Positions 57,656-64,000 of a stretch of 64,000 nucleotides of DNA are shown one piece after another (the first letter of the stretch is position 1; each line of letters starts with the position of its first letter). The stretch is from contig CALWSR010000007.1 in the NCBI GenBank assembly GCA_944384265.1, forward strand, positions 1-64,000, in the 5' to 3' direction. A program made the translations under genes and the position numbers. The notes below the pieces were generated by a model. The model saw only the letters and a list, made by a program, of their open reading frames with translations, was not told the DNA's origin and did not search any database. The stretch comes from an uncultured Clostridia bacterium (GTDB lineage: Bacteria > Bacillota > Clostridia > Lachnospirales > Anaerotignaceae).

Positions 57656-59812
57656 TCACTGCTCTTCCAAAAATGCAAAATAAATTTCTTTTAGTTCTAC
57701 ATCCACTTTGGCTGTTATCACATTCACCCTTTGTCCTATGGTATATTTTTTATGAGAATGCTCTCCTACAACAGACATATTTTCTTCATCATAAATATAA
57801 AAATCATCCTCCAGACTTTGCAGTGGTATCATGCCTTCCACTGTATTGGGCAGCTCCACATAAATGCCCCAATTGGTTATGCCGGAAATAATCCCTTCAT
57901 AAATCATACCAATTTTATCCGACATATATTCCGCTTTTTTCAAATTATCTGTTTCTCTTTCTGCTTCCTCAGCAAGCCTCTCTCTCATAGAGCATTGCTT
58001 TGCAATATCAGGCATGGCTTTTTTCAATGACATTTCTTTTTTCTGGCTCATACAGCCATCCAATACCATTTTTATCACTCTGTGTATCTCCAAATCAGGA
58101 TATCTTCTGATAGGAGATGTGAAATGACAGTAATATTTTGCCGCCAAACCAAAGTGTCCTCCATTTTCTGCCATATATCTGGCCTGTTTCATGCTTCTTA
58201 AAACCACTCTTGTGACAATTCTTTCCTCTTCCTTTCCTTCTGCCAATGACAATACCTGCTGTATGGCCTTTGGATGAATTTCTTCCTTGCTGCCCTTTAA
58301 ACGATATCCAAAATTTCTGATAAAATCATCCATTTTTTGCAGCTTTTCTCCATCAGGCACTTCATGATTACGGAATAAAAAAGGAATCTCCTGCCAAAAA
58401 AAGTCCTCTGCCACTGTTTCGTTGCAAACCAGCATAAACTCTTCTATCAAATTGGTGGCAATGCTTCTTTCATAGGGCTTAATTTCTATTGGCACCCCAT
58501 TTTCATCCAATATAATTTTAGACTCGGGCAAATCAAAATTCACAGAGCCTCTTTTTTTTCTTTTTTCTGCCAATATACCTCTTAGCACATTCATGTTTTC
58601 AAACATTTTCACAAAATCGGAATATTCCTCCACCAATGCAGGGGTTTTATCCTCCAGTATTTCTCTGACAGCGGTATAGGTCATTCTTTTGTCGGAATGT
58701 ATCACAGATTTTACAATGTTATGGTCCAGCACATTTCCCTTTTTGTCAATTTCCATCACACAGCTTAATGTAAGCCTGTCTGTATCCGGATTTAAAGAGC
58801 AAATGCCATTGGAAAGCTTATGGGGCAGCATAGGAATCACCCTGTCTACCAAATAAATGCTTGTCCCCCTTCTGTATGCCTCCTTGTCCAAAGGGGAATG
58901 CTCCTGTACATAATGGGATACATCTGCAATATGCACTCCCAGCTGAAAATTGCCGTTTTCCAGTATTCTAAGAGAAACCGCATCATCCAAATCCTTTGCA
59001 TCCTCTCCATCAATGGTGACTGTCTGCCAGCTTCTAAAATCTTCTCTGCCTTCCAGCTCTTTTTGAGAAATTTCTGTGGGCAAATCTTCTATTTGTTCAT
59101 ATACCTCCTTTGGAAAATCCACAGGCAGGTCATATTGTCTGATAATGGATAATATGTCCACTCCCGGGTCATTGATGTGTCCCAATATTTCCAGTATTTT
59201 TCCTTCCGGATTTCTCCTTTCATCCCCATATTTTATAATATCCACCACAACCTTATGGCCTGTTACGGCACCCATGCTGTTTTCTTTTGCTATAAAAATA
59301 TCCTGTGTTATTTTTTTATCGTCTGGCAGTACAAATCCAAAGCCCCTTCCCTGTTCAAATGTCCCCACAATTTTTGTACTGCCTCTTTGCAGTATTTGTA
59401 CAATTTCTCCCTCTGCCCTTTTTCCGTTGGAAGCCTTTTTTGAAATGCGAAAAAGCACTTTATCTCTGTGCATAGCCCCGTTTATTTTATCTGCCGGTAT
59501 AAAAATATCCTCTCCTTCTTCCACGGATATAAATCCAAAGCCTCTGGAGTGGGCCAAAAATGTACCGCTTTGCATATTAAACGCCTTTGGAGAAACCAGC
59601 TTTCCCTTTTTGGTTTCCATTGCCTTTCCCTCCTGCAAAAGAGCATTGATGATTTGCTCAAACATGGCTCTGTCTGCGGAAGGTACACCAAGCAGTGTAC
59701 AAATATCTTTTCTTTTCATGGGAACATATTCTTTGCTTTCCAAATAATGTTGTATTTTTTGTTTTCTTGTTTCCATTTGCTCCTTTTTTTCTATATCATC
59801 ATAATAATCCAT
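57656..59812 (-). CDS. rnr: Ribonuclease R
   Basis: A 3'-5' exoribonuclease that degrades structured RNA. The 718 residues hold an N-terminal winged helix (about 20-80), two cold-shock domains (GFGFISVEEGEDIFIPADKI), the RNB catalytic domain with Asp cluster IDGEDAKDLDDAVS, and a C-terminal S1 domain (GIISGITNWGIYVELPN). In many Firmicutes rnr lies with secG, smpB and ssrA; here secG is near (1.5 kb, same strand) but smpB and ssrA are not seen. Confidence 0.97.
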   Translation of the reverse strand: MDYYDDIEKKEQMETRKQKIQHYLESKEYVPMKRKDICTLLGVPSADRAMFEQIINALLQEGKAMETKKGKLVSPKAFNMQSGTFLAHSRGFGFISVEEGEDIFIPADKINGAMHRDKVLFRISKKASNGKRAEGEIVQILQRGSTKIVGTFEQGRGFGFVLPDDKKITQDIFIAKENSMGAVTGHKVVVDIIKYGDERRNPEGKILEILGHINDPGVDILSIIRQYDLPVDFPKEVYEQIEDLPTEISQKELEGREDFRSWQTVTIDGEDAKDLDDAVSLRILENGNFQLGVHIADVSHYVQEHSPLDKEAYRRGTSIYLVDRVIPMLPHKLSNGICSLNPDTDRLTLSCVMEIDKKGNVLDHNIVKSVIHSDKRMTYTAVREILEDKTPALVEEYSDFVKMFENMNVLRGILAEKRKKRGSVNFDLPESKIILDENGVPIEIKPYERSIATNLIEEFMLVCNETVAEDFFWQEIPFLFRNHEVPDGEKLQKMDDFIRNFGYRLKGSKEEIHPKAIQQVLSLAEGKEEERIVTRVVLRSMKQARYMAENGGHFGLAAKYYCHFTSPIRRYPDLEIHRVIKMVLDGCMSQKKEMSLKKAMPDIAKQCSMRERLAEEAERETDNLKKAEYMSDKIGMIYEGIISGITNWGIYVELPNTVEGMIPLQSLEDDFYIYDEENMSVVGEHSHKKYTIGQRVNVITAKVDVELKEIYFAFLEEQ

Positions 59813-59840
59813 AGGAAATGACTCCCTTCTTTTTTATTTT

Positions 59841-59869
59841 ATTATACTATTTTCACAAAATACTGGCAA
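59841..59869 (-). promoter_or_regulatory. Promoter of rnr
   Basis: TTGCCA (59864-59869), 17 nt, TATAAT (59841-59846) on the minus strand, about 28 nt upstream of the rnr start. Confidence 0.75.
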
Positions 59870-60175
59870 CCACAAATAGTATTTTCCTATAACCACAAAA
59901 TTTTTACGGTATTTTTCTGTATATACTGCACAATTATGTTATAATGTGTTATAATATAAAAATAGTATTGTCCGGTTTTGTGAAAAATCATTTTCTCTGC
60001 CACGCAGAAGGCCAATGTGCCAAACAGCAAAAATGTACATACTATCATGTGCTTATTCCATTTTATGACAGTATGCTTTTTAGGCATTTTTGTAAATGGG
60101 CTGAAAAAGCAACATTTACAGAGTTCTGATGCCATAAAAGCAACAAAACCCGTTTTTTGAAAAGGAGGTATTTTT
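59870..60175. other. Divergent gap between rnr and the HhH gene
   Basis: It holds the rnr promoter region on one side. Near 59935-59960, repeated TTATAATGTGTTATAATAT boxes could give plus-strand promoters for the HhH gene. No gene is seen. Confidence 0.45.
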
Positions 60176-60424
60176 ATGAAAACTGATTTGAGAACCATTC
60201 CAGGTGTAGGACAAAATATTGAACAGCATTTGATACAGCTGGGTTATACTTCCGTTTCCTCTTTAAAGGGGCAAAATCCCGAAGAAATATTTCAAAAAGA
60301 CTGTGCTTTGCAAAACTGTTGTTTAGACCGTTGTTTATTATATGTGTACCGCCTTGCAGTGTATTATGCAGAAAATACAATTTATGACCCTGAAAAATTG
60401 AAATGGTGGCATTGGAAGGATTGA
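60176..60424 (+). CDS. Small helix-hairpin-helix protein (Cdd1-like)
   Basis: An 82-residue protein. TIPGVGQNIEQHLIQLGYTS near the N-terminus is a helix-hairpin-helix DNA-binding motif. The cysteine-rich middle (CALQNCCLDRCLLYVYR) and Trp-rich end match the family labelled pathogenicity locus Cdd1. GGAGG lies 6 nt upstream. The role is unknown; DNA binding is inferred. Confidence 0.85.
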   Translation: MKTDLRTIPGVGQNIEQHLIQLGYTSVSSLKGQNPEEIFQKDCALQNCCLDRCLLYVYRLAVYYAENTIYDPEKLKWWHWKD

Positions 60425-60533
60425 CCACAAATCTATTTTTTGCTCCATAGGAAAATATGGCTTTCACCGTAAAAAGCAATCATGCTGTTTTTAAAAACTA
60501 TTTTCTCACACATTACTTTTTATATCCATTATA

Positions 60534-60568
60534 ACAGCCGGTATTGTAGCAATGCCGGCTGTTTATTA
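60534..60568 (+). terminator. Terminator of HhH gene
   Basis: ACAGCCGGTATT (60534-60545) pairs with AATGCCGGCTGT (60551-60562), with one mismatch, followed by TTATTAT. It is about 110 nt past the gene. Confidence 0.75.
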
Positions 60569-61310
60569 TCATCCATTGCCCCTATTCCTACGCTGGAGTG
60601 TACCCTTTTTCCTGCACCTCCTGTTTCCAATACTTTCCTTTTGCAGTGAACTATAATCACAGCATTAGTCTATTCCGGCATACACATTTTTATCCATTTC
60701 TATGGCATTTGATTTCCCTTATGATGTTGCTGCTTTTATATTTTAATTTTCTGTTCTTTTTCATCCCTGTCAAAATAGGTTATTGTGCTGCAACAGGCCA
60801 TGGCCTTTTCTACAAGGATTTATGACAGCAGCTTATGGGACCGTAAAAAGGAATACCATTTTTATATTTGTACTATTTACAATGCTTTTTTAAAATTATG
60901 AAAGGAATGGCATTTTCATCTCAAAAATATGGATAAATAAAAAAGCCAGGCATAAATGACACAAACAGCTTTGATTTTCATATAAAAAATATAGGAACCC
61001 ATAAAACTGCTCATTTTATAAAAATTGATATGCCGCCGTATAGGTATGCCATGGGGACCTATTTCCATATTGATAGTATTTATGCCTTTATACTCATAGA
61101 ATTGAATTCCTTTTTCCCCATTGCTCTTTTAGCATAAAGCCTTTTTTGTCTATATTTGAGTTATGCCAATTTGTATGCCATAAACCATATATATGGCTTA
61201 TTCCCATATACAGACCTTCTTTTGCTCATACCTTTGCAGCTATCAGCCCTCAATTTTATGATGGTCAAAAGGCCTATTGAACCAACCATATAACCCATGA
61301 TTTTATTGAT
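60569..61310. other. Intergenic with dispersed repeat copy C
   Basis: No gene is supported; the 75-codon frame at 60598 has no ribosome binding site. The segment from about 61170 to 61310 matches 2150-2302, sharing CCATATACAGACC, TTTGCAGCT, ATGATGGT/ATGATAGT, GAACCA and TAACCCATG before an A-run. Confidence 0.5.
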
Positions 61311-61340
61311 AAAAAAAAGGACACAATACCTGTGTCCTTT
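61311..61340. terminator. Bidirectional terminator after secG
   Basis: AAAGGACACA (61316-61325), 5-nt loop, TGTGTCCTTT (61331-61340) with A- and T-runs on both sides, directly after the secG stop. Confidence 0.85.
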
Positions 61341-61343
61341 TTT

Positions 61344-61694
61344 TCAGCTTAACAAATTGATTGCAAAAGCAATTATCATAAACAATGCTCCGCCTATTTT
61401 TGTATAACGCTCCAATGCGCCCTCCATAGAGTTTCCTTTATTTCTGCTCCAATAAGTGTCTGCACTGCTTGCGGCACTGACAGCGCCCAATCCGGCAGAA
61501 CGCTTTGACTGAAGCAGTATGATGGCACACAGCATTACGCTAATTATCATCAACACCACAGCCAAAACGATTACAATGGTGCTGACGCCAGAATTTGTCA
61601 CAACAGAAACCGCCGCATTGCCTGCTTCGGTCACTGTACTACCCACATCACCTGCTGTGTTTGCAGCCGTATTTGCTGTATCTACAACGTCCAT
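61344..61694 (-). CDS. secG: Preprotein translocase subunit SecG, N-terminally extended
   Basis: SecG assists SecYE protein export. The C-terminal 78 residues are typical: a first membrane helix, the loop LLQSKRSAGLGAVSAASSAD, and a second helix ending AINLLS. The best start, MDVVDTANTAANTAGD, has AGGAGTG 6 nt upstream. It adds about 38 Ala-, Thr- and Val-rich residues in front of helix 1. A GTG nearer the helix is possible but lacks a site. It is divergent from purE. Confidence 0.92.
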   Translation of the reverse strand: MDVVDTANTAANTAGDVGSTVTEAGNAAVSVVTNSGVSTIVIVLAVVLMIISVMLCAIILLQSKRSAGLGAVSAASSADTYWSRNKGNSMEGALERYTKIGGALFMIIAFAINLLS

Positions 61695-61800
61695 GGCCAA
61701 CACTCCTTTCTGTTTCTTATTTTGCAGCAATCTGCAAAAAACCAATGTGTTTATTTTACCATAAACATTTCTTGCAGGCAATAAAAAAATTTTGTATTTC

Positions 61801-61862
61801 TTCTTTTGTTTGCTCAAAAACTGTGCTACAATACAAAAAACATAAACTGTTATTTGTATTGT
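61801..61862 (+). promoter_or_regulatory. purE promoter with inverted repeat
   Basis: An extended -10 box, TGCTACAAT (TACAAT at 61827-61832), lies 48 nt upstream of purE; the -35 region (TTTTGT) is poor. ACAATACAA (61828-61836) is repeated in inverse as TTGTATTGT (61854-61862). The first arm covers the -10 box and the second lies just before the ribosome binding site, so it may be an operator or an RNA hairpin. Confidence 0.55.
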
Positions 61863-61879
61863 TATAAGGAGGTTATATA

Positions 61880-62404
61880 ATGCAACCACTTGTTGGTATT
61901 ATTATGGGAAGTGATTCAGACCTTACTGTGATGAGTGAAGCTGCAAAAGTACTGGACAAGCTTTCTCTTTGTTATGAATTAACCATTATTTCTGCTCACA
62001 GAACACCGGAAAGAATGTATGACTATGCCAAAAATGCTGCTGAAAGAGGGTTAAAGGTCATCATTGCCGGTGCCGGAGGCGCAGCCCATCTTCCGGGCAT
62101 GACAGCGGCATTGACTTCACTGCCTGTTATTGGTGTGCCTGTAAAAACCTCCACATTAAGTGGTGTTGATTCTCTTTATTCTATTTGTCAAATGCCTCCC
62201 GGTATTCCTGTTGCAACCGTTGCCATCAACGGAGCGCAAAATGCCGGCATATTGGCGGCCCAAATCATAGGAGCATTCCAGCCGGAGGTTTTCAAAAGAA
62301 TCACTGCCCTTAAAACAGAATTGCTGGAAATGGTGGAACAAAAGGCGCAAAAATTAGAAAGCATAGGCTATCAAGACTATATTTCTCAAATGCCAAAAAA
62401 ATAA
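61880..62404 (+). CDS. purE: N5-carboxyaminoimidazole ribonucleotide mutase
   Basis: It converts N5-CAIR to CAIR in purine synthesis. The 174-residue class I PurE has [11 protein letters not shown] at the N-terminus, [10 protein letters not shown], and [17 protein letters not shown] is 7 nt upstream. Unusually it stands alone: no purK, purC or other pur gene is beside it. Confidence 0.97.
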   Translation: MQPLVGIIMGSDSDLTVMSEAAKVLDKLSLCYELTIISAHRTPERMYDYAKNAAERGLKVIIAGAGGAAHLPGMTAALTSLPVIGVPVKTSTLSGVDSLYSICQMPPGIPVATVAINGAQNAGILAAQIIGAFQPEVFKRITALKTELLEMVEQKAQKLESIGYQDYISQMPKK

Positions 62405-63399
62405 TGCCCTCCATACAAATATATCCCAATTCTTTTTTCAAAAAAGCATCCATTCTTTCAGTCAATGGCGCAAATTTCATAAAAATTTGTTTTGATAGGC
62501 TTTTTAGAACATAAATAAATTGTATTTTAGGGAGCTGCCAAGGGTTTATACCCCTTGGCCTCCCTTGCATATATAAGCCTTTCACCAAAGGGGTATCTAT
62601 ATGCCTTTTATTCCGTTTTATTTCTCGTTTATGGATTTATTGTTCCTTTCAAAAGCTTTTTTCATTGCAATGTCAACTGCCCCATACTTGGCTCCATATC
62701 CATAATAGGCTTTAGAGCAGCATTTTCTGTATGTTTCAAATCATTTTATAGCATAATATTTTTTTGTTTTCAAATTCTTACTAAAATTTCATATTCTCAT
62801 TTTGGGCAGCATGACTGGCGGCGTAGATAATATCCTATGGAACATACCTTTTTTACTGTTTCTTTTATATTTTTTTGTACTAAATATTCTGTATTAATAC
62901 ACAAACACTGCCCTTGTGTTTACAAAAAGTGCCAATCATAGCAGAAGCTTATCACAGTATTTTCTAAAAGCAAAAATAACCATGGGAAAAGGCAGGTATA
63001 GAAATCCCAGCCTGTCAAAACAGATGGATGGATTGCTGCCTTTTCCATAAATGGGAATGCAGGAAGCTATTGTAAATTTCAATACTATCTGCATTCTTTT
63101 TTCATAAATAGGGTTAATATTTGGAGAAAATAGATGAAATCACTTCTTTGTCCTGTTTCCCCTTTTTTCATATATCTATATTAAATGAAATGAGCAGTGC
63201 CATACCCATTTTTATACAAAATTGCTTTTTCAAAGTCATATGGGCTTTGAAGCCATTATGCCTCTCTTTATCACAGCTTTTCATTTTTCAGCGGCAGGGC
63301 ATACCACTGTCTGTATGTTTTTTTGAAAGCTGTATGTTTCATGTTCACATATGCCTCAAATCCAAAAATTTTTTTCCTCATGGCTTTTGGTTTTGTCCA
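62405..63399. other. Intergenic with two strong hairpins
   Basis: No gene is supported over nearly 1 kb. At 62530-62564 GGGAG...CCAAGGG folds onto CCCTTGG.CTCCC, a 12-bp GC-rich stem 125 nt past purE, with no clear T-run. At 62985-63046 GGAAAAGGCAG and CTGCCTTTTCC make an 11-bp stem over a 40-nt loop. Both could be structured RNAs or terminators. Confidence 0.5.
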
Positions 63400-64000
63400 T
63401 TATGAAACGGTTTTCTTTCTTTTTAAAGCATATTTTTGAATGGCCTTTACAGCCTCCATTTGAACAATAGAAGCAATAGAAAGCAGCAGCACAATCATCC
63501 ACTGTATTGCATCCAATGCTGTTACTTTAAATGCTGTCTGCAAATATGGCATCCACAATATGCAAAGCACCAGCAAAAGGGATACAATAAAGGATACCTT
63601 CAGCCAAGGGTTATGTCCTTCTGCCCTCACCCATATATATTCTGTGTTGGAACGCTGATTAAAGGCACGAAACATTTGTGAAAATGCCAAAATGCTAAAT
63701 GCCATTGTCTGCCCTGTGGTTTGTCCCGAAAGGGATACGCCTATCCAATAGCCCGTCAGTGTCATGGCCGCCACAAATATACCTTGGGTAATCACTCTTT
63801 GTATCAAATTTTTTTCAAACAGTGTGCCGGATTTCACAGGCTGATGCTTCATAATATTTTTACTTGCCGGGTCCACACCAAGGGCCAATGCCGGCAGTGT
63901 AGCCGTTGCCAAATTCACCCACAATATATGCACTGCCAAAAGAGGGGCGTCCCAGTTAAAAATGGTTGCAATCAGCAGTGTTGTAATTTCTGCAATATTG
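63400..64000 (-). CDS. P-type cation ATPase, C-terminal part (P2A-like), partial
   Basis: The last about 200 residues of a calcium-type P-ATPase; the start is beyond the window. NIAEITTLLIATIFNW is transmembrane segment 5 with the cation-site Asn and Glu kept. VHILWVNLATATLPALALG is segment 6. In calcium pumps this reads NLxTD; here the Asp position is Ala (codon GCT). GVDPASKNIMKHQP, the following helices and a basic tail complete the C-terminal domain. The change would remove a key calcium ligand, so ion specificity is uncertain. Confidence 0.9.
   Translation of the reverse strand, partial: NIAEITTLLIATIFNWDAPLLAVHILWVNLATATLPALALGVDPASKNIMKHQPVKSGTLFEKNLIQRVITQGIFVAAMTLTGYWIGVSLSGQTTGQTMAFSILAFSQMFRAFNQRSNTEYIWVRAEGHNPWLKVSFIVSLLLVLCILWMPYLQTAFKVTALDAIQWMIVLLLSIASIVQMEAVKAIQKYALKRKKTVS

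Noticed and set aside
60598-60825. 75-codon hydrophobic plus-strand frame after the HhH gene terminator
   Set aside because: It starts beyond a terminator, has no ribosome binding site, and its Phe/Leu-rich composition follows from T-rich DNA.
1-64000. tRNA, rRNA, tmRNA or other standard RNA genes
   Set aside because: I looked for T-loop sequences with acceptor-stem partners and for rRNA-like conserved blocks and found none. A covariance-model scan would be decisive.

Overview
The window looks like chromosome from a low-GC anaerobic Firmicute of the class Clostridia, probably a Lachnospirales or clostridial cluster XIV relative. The grounds are AT-rich intergenic DNA with strong AGGAGG ribosome binding sites, clostridial S10-spc-alpha gene order with a KOW-domain gene between map and infA, an enlarged L17, a butyryl-CoA dehydrogenase-type enzyme and NifS/NifU-type iron-sulfur assembly. 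Species cannot be named from the sequence. Most of it is well-conserved core genome. I found no CRISPR array, prophage, rRNA or tRNA gene, and no cluster that looks like an undescribed multigene system. The novelty is in regulatory sites, decayed small genes and repeats.

Layout. 1-2.3 kb: gene-poor, with a 124-bp tandem repeat at the window edge, a broken zinc-ribbon gene and parts of a dispersed intergenic repeat. 2.3-18.8 kb, all minus strand: one long S10-spc-alpha locus from rpsJ to rplQ, with a clear promoter and a 250-nt leader upstream of rpsJ. 18.8-25.1 kb: intergenic repeats and a small inverted-repeat insertion remnant, two small membrane-protein/XRE-regulator modules with readable promoters and operators, and a frameshifted small membrane gene. 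25.2-27.1 kb, plus strand: mnmA and a PHP phosphoesterase. 27.5-32.4 kb, minus: thrC, a YgiQ radical SAM protein and an RsmF-like rRNA methyltransferase. 32.7-33.6 kb, plus: flavin reductase-like protein and a small hypothetical. 33.7-42.4 kb, minus: acyl-CoA dehydrogenase with a Rex-like operator, thpR, a gene interrupted by an in-frame UAG, transketolase, transaldolase, nifU and nifS. 42.6-43.1 kb, plus: an XRE regulator with a perfect palindrome in its promoter.

43.5-53.2 kb, minus: the compact housekeeping operon asp23-nusB-xseA-xseB-ispA-PAP2-dxs-tlyA-nadK-argR-recN, with many 4-26 nt overlaps. It combines isoprenoid precursor synthesis (dxs, ispA), DNA repair (xseAB, recN), RNA and ribosome functions (nusB, tlyA), NAD(P) metabolism and arginine control. 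53.3-56.9 kb: a sodium-coupled NSS transporter and a chemoreceptor. 57.7-62.4 kb: rnr, a helix-hairpin-helix protein, secG and purE. 63.4 kb to the end: the C-terminus of a P2-type cation ATPase in which the conserved transmembrane-6 aspartate is alanine.

Themes. Translation and protein export are concentrated in the ribosomal block plus secG, rnr and tlyA. tkt and tal lie side by side for the non-oxidative pentose phosphate pathway, and transketolase products also feed dxs. nifS probably supplies sulfur to NifU and perhaps to MnmA. The Rex-like site at the acyl-CoA dehydrogenase promoter suggests NADH/NAD control of butyrate-type fermentation.
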